NCBI RefSeq assembly: GCF_000143535.2
Contig: NC_037320.1
Coordinates: 2,170,001-2,234,000 of the forward strand
DNA: 64,000 bases
Direction of reading: 5' to 3'
Source of the DNA: Botrytis cinerea B05.10
Lineage: Eukaryota > Ascomycota > Leotiomycetes > Helotiales > Sclerotiniaceae
Numbering within the stretch: position 1 is the stretch's first letter; each line of letters begins with the position of its first letter. The notes beneath the pieces are model-generated. The model was not told where the DNA came from, made no database searches, and saw only the letters and a program-made list of their open reading frames with translations. The position numbers and the translations under genes are program-made. Below, in pieces: positions 25,479 through 37,825 of the stretch.

Positions 25479-28400
25479 TCAATTTGACAGGGGCAAGCAC
25501 GTTCCCAACTTTCCACCTTCTATACTGAATACAACACTTGCTCCCAACTGTAATGGATCTCCCTCCCAAATCACGAAATCTCTAGTTTCTTCTGCAACTT
25601 TCAGATCGAGAATTTTCTCGACATTACGTGAAACCAAGTCCACAGCCTCACGTTTTGTGAGGCTGGAGTATTTAGCTGCCCAACCCGCTTCGATCGCGAG
25701 GTTGTGAATATGTGATTCGCCTGTAAGTTTAGTTAGATTGTCCAAGGCTGATCAATGAAGGGGAATAGAGGTCAAGAAACATACTGCCTTCTCCTTCAAT
25801 TGCCAATGCAAAAAGAACGCCTGCGTCTGTAAGAACTGCAGCAGGAGAACGAGTTAGTGGAGGACCAGATAGTGCGTTGCGCTTCTCGTATGTATCCGGC
25901 GCACCGCGATTTCGGGTTAGAATGACTGGTGTTTTGGATTTAGCGATTTCTTCAGCTACGAGATGAGCGCCCGCTCCGCCTAGAAGAACTAGATTGAGGG
26001 GCAATGGATGGTTCTTCTTCAGTTTGATGAGCTGAAGAATATCGTACTGTAGTTCTACGTGTCAGTCTTGAAATATTAGATGAGAAGGGATGAGCTAACT
26101 TCATTATCCACATGTACCACTAGGGGAAATGATCCATTCGCAACAGTGCCATACACGTTATCCTTGCCAATGTTTTTGACTAAAACATGTTGCAATTTTG
26201 ATATGGCGGAGGACACTGTAGGTATGGACTCGAATTCTGTATCTATGGCTTAATAGTGTTCTGAATTTGTGTTGTGGAAACCAGACTTACGTTTGGCCAT
26301 CTGACCAATTGAAAAGTGTAAAGCAACATCGTCCTGGAAGATGCCTCCGTCGAGGATGTTGTGTTTACCATTAGTTTTGATACCCGTGCTGACACCACCA
26401 AAGAATGTCTCGGAAATTGGTGTTGTGATTACTTGGGTAACACCACCAAGCCTTGCCCTAGAAAACCCACGTCCATCCAAATGGATCCCGTACTTGGCGT
26501 GGATAATATTATCTGGTTCCAGCTGAGCAAGACTTTTGTCAAAAGAGCCATCCGAGGTTTCAGAGGCTGCGAGAATTTCTGCCAAGCCTAGACTGGGTGA
26601 GTATGCAGTGAGCCCTGGCATTACAACACCTTCCTCAAGCTCGATAATAGTCGCCTCTTCACCGAGTAAAATGGCACATTCTTGCTCCAAGTCTAGACAG
26701 ACAACTTTGCCACCATTCAAAACCATCGTGAAGTTACTGGTGTCTGATGAGAGATTTTGGTGAGGAGTTAAATAACTTTGTTTAATTCCAGTAACAGCAA
26801 TAATTTGATCCGAGTTATCTAGTTTGCTGCATGAAATTTGTTTTGATAACCGAGGAGTCCGCGATCTTGGTTTTGCTAAAGTATGTTCGATAGAAAGTTC
26901 AGCTGTGTTTTTCGCGACGCTGGCTGGGTCCAGAGTAGATTTTCCATCAATGTAAACCTGTAAAGGTGTAGATCCAGCGAGAAGCGGATGGGAATCCCAC
27001 ACTACAAGATCTGCATCATAACCAGGACGTGCATATCCAACCCGGTAGTCAATTCCTAACGATTTTGCAGGCACACTAGTTACAGATTGCAAAGCAAGAG
27101 CTTCAGAAAGATTGAAAGAATGTGCAGTCGCAGCTTGGAACCTGAATATCTATGTATCAATAGTGGTTTTATGTCAACGAAATCCAAGGAGACATACATC
27201 AAGTATTGTGCATTGGTTATCTCGAAAACGTGATCCTTTGAAATGTTAGCCTTGGAATATGCCATAAGAGAAGGGCATCTGACGGATTTGTATGCAACGG
27301 GAACCCCATTCTCAGCTAGAATACTCCCACCCCATAAGTTGGCATCGTAAGCTTCCTTTTTGTAAAATCCGAATTCGGAAAAGGTCGCAATGGTAATATT
27401 CCTAGTGCACTATGAGAATGCAGACACTCCAAACATGCTTTCGCAACTTACTCTCCACTACTCTTGATCAACTCGGGTACTTTCCAGGCTGAAAGGGCGT
27501 GATGAAATGCTTGAATTCGAAATCCAAATTCTTTACTATGATGAATCATGTCTTCAAGGTCCTCAGGCTCATAACAATGTATGTTGACTCCAACTTTACC
27601 ACGCAATAACGCTACCGTGGATTCTAATTCTAATTCTTCCGGTAAACCACCGTTCCTCATGAAGGCAGAAATAGTGGCAGAATCTCTACTTTCTAGCGCC
27701 GCAGCAGCCGATAAACACCAAGTATCTTGCTTTTCAATTAGTTCCTTTCCTCGTGTCATTTGCTTACGAAATAACCAAGCATTACCCATTCGGGTATGAT
27801 CATAGACATTTGTAGGATTCTCGCCGCACGCCATCTTGATGTATCTCCTCCTCTCCTCAACAGGTATACCGTGTTCAAGTAAAACTTCTTCAACTACTTC
27901 CTCACCAGTTTCACCACCAGGAACGAAGTTTTTGACAAGAATTCCTTCACCACCTATAATGTTTGCCGAGCCAGGGATGAGAAGGGAAGTAGTAACACCG
28001 CCTGAAGCGATTATAGCAGTTGCTTTGTCATCCGTCTTGATGGAATCAATTGCACGAACAAATGGAGTGAGAGGACCCATATGAACCTCATTCTCATCGC
28101 CTGTAACAGATAGTTCAGGCCAAGCGTGCAAGAAATGATGTGAATGCATGTCGACCAGACCTGGTGTAACATATTTACCTTCGAGGTCGACAATTTGTAC
28201 ATTAGGACCATGGTCGATAGATTTAGTAGCTGCTGATACTGACTTGATGAGCCCATCCTCGAATGTTATATCCATGAAGTCACTAAGAAGAGCTTTCCCG
28301 TCGAATAGAGTCGCATTTTTCAAGACTATGGTCTGATTCTGACCACGAACAGAGTTCCAGCGAGGATTCTTTCGTGTCGTGATTTCCGAATGAGGGTGTT

Positions 28401-28635
28401 CTTTGGGCAATGTATGTAGATCTAGACATTTAGAATATCCCACTTTAAGCTGAGATGTGTAATGATCTGAAAGCTCTGTAGCTGCTGGAGATACTTGATA
28501 TATGTATCGGGGGAGAATGATAAGCTGCAAACCAAGAACGACAGCGATAAGGAGCAGCACAGATAATGGGAATCTAATTCGTGTTACTCTATGAGTAGGT
28601 TTCGAATTGACGTTATCAACGATAGACTTGTACAT
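25479..28635 (-). CDS. Membrane-anchored tandem amidohydrolase (CE9-type annotation)
   Basis: Six exons: 28,635-27,452, 27,401-27,198, 27,141-26,291, 26,242-26,100, 26,046-25,785 and 25,720-25,479. They total 2,886 nt, or 961 residues. All introns are 48-64 nt and GT-AG. After a short cytoplasmic tail, a single transmembrane helix lies at about residues 22-41, suggesting a type II membrane protein. The first amidohydrolase lobe starts near residue 105 and has the metal motif VTPGLVDMHSHH (His about 164 and 166). It closes with GYDADLVVWDSHPL at about 503-516. A second lobe follows: VVMPGLTAYSPSLGL at about 635-649 sits where the HxH motif would be, and DFVIWEGDPL near the end mirrors the closing strand. 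Fungal relatives are often labelled carbohydrate esterase family 9 or imidazolonepropionase-like; the substrate is unknown. The ATG at 28,635 is used because the frame upstream has only a TTG. Confidence 0.85.
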
Positions 28636-29181
28636 CTTGAATGTCAATTTCCAGTTTGAACAATTGACAGAAGACTACAAGTGTAGCAGTCATGTTTCCT
28701 AGGTCCACCAGCAGCTATATATTGATGAGATAACCGTCTATCATCGATTACAGGGGGTGCCCGACCTCTCGGAAAAAGGTTATCGCGGAACCTCGAGCTT
28801 GGTGAATTTGATCGACTTTGGACAATATTCACCCATTCAACCAAGGTTCACTGTGATTTCCGCGTTGCTTCAATACGATAGCTAACATAGATGCCATCGA
28901 CTATTATACGGACACGAACTTCGCCCCCGTAAGCTCTCTGTTCTGTACAAATTGAAGCTCGACAAACATATATTCACAACTTTTGTCGCATTGTTTCAAA
29001 TAGCTGGACAAAAGCGCGAAACGGGAAATACTGTATTCTATCTAACCGTTTTTCCAGATTGCTACGTCGAATTCGTGATACTTGCATGCGGCACAATATG
29101 GCATCGCGTATACAATAAATATCGAGACCTCATTATTTTTTAAACCTTCAAGCAGTGCGCCGTCGCGGTTCTTCCACCAAG
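28636..29181. promoter_or_regulatory. Divergent promoter of amidohydrolase and HIR3
   Basis: 546 bp between two divergent start codons. No coding frame or specific site was recognised; this must contain both core promoters. Confidence 0.5.
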
Positions 29182-32100
29182 ATGGCGACTTTTACCGCAT
29201 TAAACATCGAACCAGACGATCAAAGCTATGATGAGATCGATAACACAAGAGAAATTCAAATAGAGGATGCTCTTAAGCTCTACACGGCTGCGCTTAAGCT
29301 GCATGCCCAAGGTCTTCCTTTCTATCGAGAAGCTGCCGAAGCCTACAAGAACTTATTTCAATCGGAAATCTTCAGCTACCCAGAAGCGGTCACTGAATTT
29401 ACAAGACTCGAAGAGCATCCCGAACTTGAGTATGCCGACTCTGCAATACCTATTGAACTTGACATTAGTCAAGCTGTCGCGGACGGCACATCCAGCACAC
29501 TACCTCAAATCCTCTACCTCGCATACAAAAATCATGGACAATTTATTTTGGACTGTGTTAAGGCTCGCCTGCGAAACTCGAATGGCGCGATGGATGATGC
29601 GGTAACTCTAGATATACAAGCCAAAGTTTCAATGGATGACTTTGGACGCGCTCTAGCCAGTGATGAATCGGATACCGAGCTATGGAGACGAGCAGCTCGT
29701 ATTGGAGCCATGCTTGGGAGTCAGAGAATTGCTCGATATTGTCTTGAGGCTGCTGTCGAGGTTGATGACGACCCAACCGTTGCTGAAGTTGAACCTCAAT
29801 CTTTAGAAGAAGGTTTTGCGGGAGAGCAATTGAAGAGCGTACTCGAAGCCTTGTCTGATGAATTATCTCTATCTCATCCAATAATGGGACCCTACAAAAA
29901 GAATGAAATGCCTCAATTTTTGAAGAAACACATTGATCCATATCCATTTCTGCCAAATGCCACCAATACCTTAAATAGGAGTATGGATCATGATGTACCA
30001 TTGCAAATTCTCGAAGGCCGTGCAATTATTAACGTGCCGGAAAGGTCATGGACAGCTATTGGCCATGAGATATGCCAAGCTTCAACGTGCCTTCCTGTCG
30101 TTGGAGTTATACTTGCTTTACCCCAGGGAGAGGACCAGTACTTCTCCCCCGAGCCCGTATTAGGTGAGCAGCGTGTTGAAAATCAACCAGAGGTCGACAC
30201 CGTAATGTCGATATCTCCGATAGTCGAAAGTCTTGGGAATGGCACGCCTACTACCAACAATTCTGATGAAAGGACTGGCGAGCCTGCTGGAACAGCTTCT
30301 GCCCAACTCTCTGATGCCGCTTTACCTACAAGAAAAAGATCTCAGTCTGCTGCTGGCCTGCGCGACACCCCGGAAGAGGAAAACAGCACCCACAAGCGTA
30401 GCAGGCGTATCAGAAATCGCGAAAATACTACCGTTGAAACTCCTGTTGACCCAGCAGCTCAATATGCCGAACAGCTTAAGGCGTTTTCTCGTGCTGACGA
30501 TGATGTTTTCAGATTTGTTGGGAATGTTCTTCAGAAAATAGGCGTTGAAGATCTGGGAACTCGTGAGGAGCTCCAAGTAGCTTTGGCGATTGATAAAGCC
30601 ACTGAGCGCAATGATATTCGAAACAACACTGCAGTTAGAGATCTACGTGATATCATGAGATCTTGGGACGAAGCCAAGGCAGCAGTGTTTGAAAACGCTA
30701 ATGCTGCAGACATCCTGGGAACTTCTGGAGGTAGTGCGAATGCTGGTTTGTCGGCTTTTCTTGAGCATTCAAATTCGGCATCACAAAATATTAAAAACAA
30801 ACCACTGCCATTTGCAGAATTCGGTGGGATATCACATTTTGCACAAAAAATCGAAAAAGATTGGATGCCATTACAAGATGTTGTTTTTGAATGGCTTCGT
30901 ACTGTTTTAGCAACTTATCTACAACGTCAATGGAGTGCTGAACTGAAAGTAGCCACAGTTCGAATGATCAGTTTCCTTGACGCAGATATTTTCGATCGTG
31001 TTCAGTCAGAGTTGGAGCTAAGCCGCTCATCTGGCGAAGTTTCTACTCACCCATCACAGATAGAGGAGATAACAGAAACAATATTTGAACTCCACCTCGA
31101 TGTCTATACACGCATTACCAATGCAGATAGTATGGTTGGGATGGATATCAGAATTATGACAAAAGATAGGCTTGATCGTTGGGCAGATCTCTCGGCTTTT
31201 GTGATACGCAGCCGGAATTCTGAGCAGGATGATGAACTGTCTCTAAGGTATTTGTGGGCATCAGTCTTCTATGCCACAGTTCCCGAAGACGTTACACGCG
31301 AGCATAAAGTTCTTCTCTGGACTAGCCTTCGAGATATTCTTGACAAAGCTGGAAAACCACCAATCTCACTTCCAAATAATGCCGTCATACCTGAGATCTC
31401 CACATCGGCAGCAGATCGAGAGGTCTCAAGCCTGACAACGATGGAATTCTTCCAAAATCTTTTCCAGCCCGATAAATCCGACCCGTTAGCAATTATCCAA
31501 ACACTCGAGCCAGTTTTGGATCCAGAGTCCACATCTCAGTCGGTAGAAACGGAGATCTCTGATTCCCAAGACAGCGAGATCTCTAAAATTAGAGATACTA
31601 CTCCAGCGATATTACGTGACATGTGGAAATTCTTGGACAGTGGAAGCACATCACTTCGTCTTTTTCTGTGGCAACGTCTTAGCGAAGCATATGCCAGCAT
31701 CGGATACAAGACCAAAGTCTTTTCTTGTAGCTTAAAATGCATCGAGATCTTAGTGGCAGAGTTTAGAAGTGAGGGTTACTTGAAATGTGACGATGAGACT
31801 CGTCGCCACAAGTTACTGGTATTATTCAAGGCTCTTGATCAGCTATTGGTTCCAGCATTGACTACAGCACTTAACGAGGCTACAACCTGCTTTGAAATCA
31901 TCGACGACCGCCATATCAAATCAACATGCGCCGCATTGGCACAATTAAGCCGCATTCTTCACGCCGCGGCAGTCTTCGATGACGAAATTAGTGTTGGAAG
32001 CATTTCCCTCCCGCAGACTGGGGTGTACTCTATGTTTGGATCTTTTAACAATTTTGCGAACAAGATTAAGGAAATGCAAGTGCGGACGTGGGCTTTACAG

Positions 32101-34740
32101 TATGCTATGGTAAAAGAAGCCACAACTCAGAATCGTGATCTCTTTCCAACTCCTGATAATGATCTCGCGGATTTCCTTGCGCTAGTCCACTATTCATTAG
32201 GGTTGAGAAAGTGTTGCAAGGTCTCGAACAAAATTTTCCTCAAGATGATGAAGCAAGAAATGTCCCGTTTCAAGCACATTGACAGATGGGAAGACTATCT
32301 GGGTCAGGTACTGTTTGATCTATATGGCATCAGATTAGGCGTGGGCACATTTCTGCTCGATGATCATGGCTGTCCTAGAGAAAATTTGGATCGACGAACT
32401 GTCATGAACATTGCAGAACAAGTCATCTCACTTGCTAACAACATGCCAATGAAAGATCTTATGAAACACGAACTCAAGCCCACAATTGAAAAGATGCAAA
32501 CTGCTGTTGGTCAACCCAAAGAAACACCTACCATGCTGCATAACTCGAGAAATATCACAGAGTATTTGAAAACTCCAATTCGCCCACTAGACTTTTATCT
32601 AGCAATGAGAGGCGAGGTAGAGATTGATTTCATTTCTGTACATACTCCAGAAAGCCCTCTTGCCGACAAAGGTTGGTATTATCTCTTGGGTATGCTTGCT
32701 CTGACTAAATACCGTTCAACAAAGCGAACGAGTGCTGGCTCGCAAACAGATGACTTGAATTTTGCAGCACATTTCATGAAGCTTCAACTGCAATATACTG
32801 CCGATCACTGGGAAGCGTGGTACAGGCTTGCACAATGCTATGATCTGGAGTTAGAGGAAGAGGTGTTATGGAGCGCAGATAAAATGAACGGTGACAGACC
32901 GCTTTTGGTTCGTTTGCAGAAGTCTTCTATTCATTGTTATGTTATGGCACTCTCTACAGCAATGCGTTGCGCGGATAGTTCATTTGGAACTGCTGAAAAG
33001 CTATCTGACATGTATCATGACTTTGGAATGCGCTTATATGCATCATCTCGAGAGCCTTTCAGTATGGAAGTATTCTGGGTGGGCGAAGAAAAACATATGA
33101 GCGGGGAACAAGTAGGGATGTACAAGAAGACGCCGTTTGAGGAAATGAGTAAATACAAGCTGTGGAAGTATGCAGCGGAACTATTCAAGCGCTCTCTCGC
33201 GGATCGGCCAGATTTCTGGATGTAAGTTTATTTTCATACCCACGTCAAATTCAATTCTAATATATTCAGGAATCATTTTATGCTGGGAAAATGTCAGTGG
33301 AAAATGATCGCGGCCGCACAAGAGGAATATCATCAGCCTATTGTACCTACCATGGAAACGGTTTTGAATACGTTCATTCGTGCCATAGAAACATGCCCGA
33401 AGCCAAGCAAAAGCAGCCAGGAACCGATCCTGGAGCCACATTATAAGCTTGCCTCTCTTGTTCATAAATTGGTTGCGCGAGGAGAAATGGAGTTTCAAGA
33501 TGCCGCTAAGCTTCTACAAGACCGACCATATGGTCCACGGAAGGGAGATCCCTTTGTGATCGAAAACGAAGAAGATTGGGAAATTTTTATTCTTGCTTGC
33601 TTCCGCCAGTTACGGAATCTAGATAAGCCACATTGGCATCATCGTATGATTGCTCGTGTAGCCAACGTTGTTTACGATGAGTCAAATCCGGATTACGAAA
33701 AAGCTTGTTTAGCTCGCAGTGAATTTCGAGAGTCTATATTCACCAAAACTATGTCTATGCAGGTTTGGAAACCAGAAGCGGAAAGACCAGGAAGACATTT
33801 TGTTTACATGCGACGTTATGCTCTTTTCATGGCCAGGCTTTTGTTTCTTACTGACGATAAGCCCAATATGGAATTGTTGGCTAAACGTGTCAGGAAGCGG
33901 GCAGTCGATTACTTCAAGTTTGGCGACGTATGGAACGAATGTTGTACAATATATCTTAGGCTTATTCGTAAAGCTGCTGCTATACCTGCTAATGTCGACG
34001 AAGTTTTCAGAGGAATCACCCAGGAGGTTTGGGAGGCCTACTCACAACGCCTAGACGACTCTATCAAAGACGGGAGTCTATCACACCCAGCTCTTGATGC
34101 TTTGCGAGAGACTATTGAGCTAAAGAAACTCAACAATGGTCTTGCGAAGATTACTCCGATCGATGATATGATCAATGACATCTGGGCAGTTCTCTATATT
34201 CAGGTCGTGAGAGACACTCCTGCTATAGACATTACGACCTTGAATCAATCTCAAATTGACGGAGAAGCTGCAGCAAGACCGTCGGGTCCGATGACTCTCA
34301 ATCATATTCTTACTAATACAGATGCCTCTACCCCACTCCCTTCTGTTGAGCTACCCAGACCTCGCAAACTCGGTATCAACCGTAAAGCAGTTATTACTAG
34401 AGCTGAACAATCTATCAATCGCGCCGCTGAGGCAGCTCGACCTGTTGCTCCTACTCGTCCTAAAAATGCCGTGTCATCTTCTGTTTTACCTTCAAATGCA
34501 TCGCCTATTACTTCGTCTGCACCCAGGATTGAGATACCTGCTGCGACACCCCAGCAAAGCGCAAGAAGAGAGGACAGTTCAGCACCAGGCAGTGTACACG
34601 ATAGTGCAGACGATGAGAGCGATTTAAGCGATGTTCCTGATATGGACGATCTGGATGGATCTTTGATGTTTCCGAACCTGATGAGAAGAAATGAGAGTGG
34701 GAGCGGGGGACATACTCCTGCTCCGGGAAGTAACGAATAG
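29182..34740 (+). CDS. HIR3: HIR complex subunit HIR3 (CABIN1 homologue)
   Basis: Two exons, 29,182-33,221 and 33,270-34,740, split by a 48-nt intron (GTAAGT...TTCAG). They total 5,511 nt, or 1,836 residues. The N-terminus (MATFTALNIEPDDQSYDEID, then EIQIEDALKLYTAALKLHAQG) matches the fungal 'histone transcription regulator 3' family. That family is a scaffold of the HIR complex, which deposits H3-H4 independently of replication and represses histone genes. The protein has TPR-like helices near the start, a basic disordered segment about residues 380-425 (KRSQSAAGL, KRSRRIRNR), a long helical body, and a C-terminal tail with an acidic stretch SDLSDVPDMDDLDG. A GTG frame extends 27 nt upstream, but ATG 29,182 has a good context (ACCAAGATGG). 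Confidence 0.9.
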
Positions 34741-36087
34741 ATTTTTTGATATCAATGGATTCAATCATATTTGCTTTTGCAAGGAGTTTGAGAAGGAAAA
34801 TACCCATAGCTAGGCAGATTAGCTGTCCTTAGCCTTGTACTATATTAAAAGTGTGCCGCACCGAACAATAAAACGAATTAATGAGCTTATTTCTTCTTGC
34901 CTTTTGATATAACCCTGTCTCTGCGTATTTCTTCTCACAACTCGGACTCGAAAAAAGAGGTATGGCTATGAAGAGCAAGCCATGAGAAAATCTGATCATA
35001 GTTGTAAATTAGAGGGTTGGCGTGTTTTAGTTTCCCGAAAACTGGGCGGCACATCTCGAAATATCACCTGTCAAACATCGCAAGCCTCACCTGTGACCTC
35101 GTGCCGGGGATGGCTTTCTATATCCTGGTTGATCCGTTTCAAGGAATCATAACACATGCTGCATTGATACCTCTTTCTTTCCAGTCAAAATGCCGTCCCC
35201 AATTCCGCGCGGTCGAATATCCCTTATAAACCAGTGCATTCTCTCAATCCATTTGACTGACCTAAATTCATTACCACTTGCATTACATTCCCCTCCCTCC
35301 TCGGTCAATCTCGGCACATCGGAAGAACAACTCTGCATGTACTACCTGCCTCCTGCAAACCATCCCTATTATCTTTAATCTCCCTACACATATACATACA
35401 TGCGCACATGCGTATTTAAGCATTCATTGACATTGACATATACCAAGTCCCAACAGTTTCATGCACCACAACGTGACAAATGACAAATGACAAACCTGTA
35501 TGCACGAAGCCGAGCAGGGCCGCAGCACGAGAACTCCACGCCATGTGACCTTCCTTTTCCATTTGGATTGACTGTGCTTAGCGGAACAGAAATGCAGCAT
35601 GTAACGCGAAATTCCACATTTTTTTTTTGATCCGGTGGGGAAATGAACTACATGGTGGCGGGAGGATGCAGGAAGGTGGATTGACGCTTGGTGTTACGGG
35701 GATGACATAGGCTAGAACTTGGTGGAAGACTGCATGGAAGAGGTTGAAGCGGAATGGAAGATTGTTTTAAATGATAGGCATGTATGTGTTGTGTTGTGTT
35801 TTGATGTGTTATAGCAATTCTGCGTTGGGAAGGAGGGGTGTTTTGCCGTTGAGTAAAATGAGGGGTATCAAGAATTTCAGCGATCAACGTTTTCTACTTA
35901 ACCGGCCCACATAGGTGTTTATCTAGCCAATTTTTAAAGACTTTAGGTAGGATGGGATTTGTTCTGTTTTTTTGGAAGTAGGTAATCACTACTTGTTTTC
36001 AAGAATATATGTTTGTGAATGTGTAAATGAATTATCCAAATAGGAAATAGAATTAAGTTTTTAGGTAACAAGTATTCAACTCTTGGT
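34741..36087. other. Convergent intergenic region
   Basis: About 1.3 kb between two convergent genes. Only short overlapping frames on both strands; no domain recognised. Confidence 0.55.
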
Positions 36088-37825
36088 CTACCTGCCGGTG
36101 ATCTTACGCTCATACCATCGAAGTGGAGGATACGTCACGATAGTAAAGACACCACTTAGGAAGATTCCAACATCACCTCCGTAGGGTCCAAATTTAGCTG
36201 CAATTGGGCCTAGTTGTAGTGTTAGCATGTTGAACATACTCTGAGAAAGTGATTGTTACTTACCGACATACCAAACCTGAGCCATGCCAGGCAGACCACC
36301 ACCCAGATAACCAACCAAAAGAGCCATAACAGCAGCCAGTCCCCATGGTAGTTTACCGGGTATATCCCAAGAGTTCAAGTCGTAACCTTCTGTGCGACGG
36401 AACCATTTGTCTTCTATTAGGAGAATAAATGTGAAAGAAACCGTCCAATATCCAAGTAGGGATACAAAGTCGCTGACGATACTGGATAAGTGTGCTCTAC
36501 CAGCAATTGCTAGAACGGCAATTACAAGGGCATTGACAAACGACCAAATGAATCTTGGGATTGCATGGAAATAATGACCAAGCAATTGGAGACTAAGACC
36601 ACTAGAGTAGTTCACAGCGACGTTGTTACCGATAACTGAGAAAACCAGTAGGACAAGGCAGAACTTGGAGAATCGGAACGGATGGAAAGACTCTAGAAGA
36701 AGCCCACCAAGTCCATGATCTTCGTATGCCGCTGCCCAAGTTGGATTTTTTGATGAAGCCAGTGCCGCATTTCCCAGACATGCACCGATAATAGTCGCAA
36801 AGATCGTGGGAAGGGAAATTCCTAAAATGGTGAGGAAGAAGATTTTCCAGCCCTTGGTATTGGCAGGGTAGTTGCAGTAATAATCCGAAGCAATTGAGCA
36901 CCATCCCGAGGCAGAAGAGAAGCATACAGCGAAGAAGCTAAGCCAAGAGCCTGAGAAACCAAGACCAGAAACCTCAGATGGAAGACTTGGCTCCATCTTG
37001 GGAGCGACCTGGCCAATCAAGATGCACATGATAATGAATGTCATGATCCACGAGTATTTCTCCCAAGTGTGAATGATTCTGAAACCGAAAATTGATACAA
37101 TATAACTGACGACTGCGATGATGATAATTCCCACCACAATTGTCATAGAGTAATCAGAGACAGCAGCCAGAATCTGACCCACCACCACAATATTGACCAC
37201 GGCGAAACCTCCACCGATAATAACATTGAGAACTGAGCAGAGTTTTGCACCGTAGAAACCGAAGGAGTATCGAGAACATGCAATTGCACGGAGACCAAGC
37301 TTAAAGCCCGTTAGCAGTATTTAAGTAGCACATTTCCAGAACACTTACCTTTGGACCAAGAGTACCAGTATATGCAGTGCAAGCGGCTCCCAAAATAGTT
37401 GAAACAATAATGGCGCCAACTGCTTGACTCAGGGAGAGACCATAGACTTCGGGATCCGTCCCAAGAAGGCCAATTGGTATGGTACCAACATGCATTGTGA
37501 GAGACCACCAGAAAAAGAAGACGTTGAGGATTGACGGAGGTTGCTTGTCTTCTTCGTGTATCCTATCAATGCCTTGCGTTTCGATTCCCAGCTTTTCGTC
37601 GAGCCATTCTTCACCACGTCGCAGGCTACGCAGGAAGCCTTTTTTCTCTCGAAGTTGTCTAGCCAAGACTATCTCCTCAGACTCGCCCTCGGATTCATGA
37701 CTTCCAGCCGTGATCACAGCAGGATCGAGGTCTTTTTCGAGGCGGCCGTTCTCCAGATCATGGGAATGTTTAACATGGTGAGCATGTTTTAGATCAGCCT
37801 GATCACCGTGGACGAAGTCCGACAT
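36088..37825 (-). CDS. NCS1 purine-cytosine permease (Fcy2-like)
   Basis: Three exons: 37,825-37,349, 37,299-36,264 and 36,209-36,088. They total 1,635 nt, or 544 residues, and the introns (49 and 54 nt) have GTAAGT donors. The protein has an acidic cytoplasmic N-terminus of about 100 residues, then about 12 hydrophobic helices beginning with PPSILNVFFFWWSLTMHVGT. The signatures GLSLSQAVGAI, RYSFGFYGAK, and SSASGWCSIASDYYCNYP belong to the fungal FCY/fcyB branch of the nucleobase:cation symporter-1 family. These proteins import adenine, guanine, hypoxanthine and cytosine with protons at the plasma membrane. The last exon ends in PPLRWYERKITGR, a typical terminus. Confidence 0.92.
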
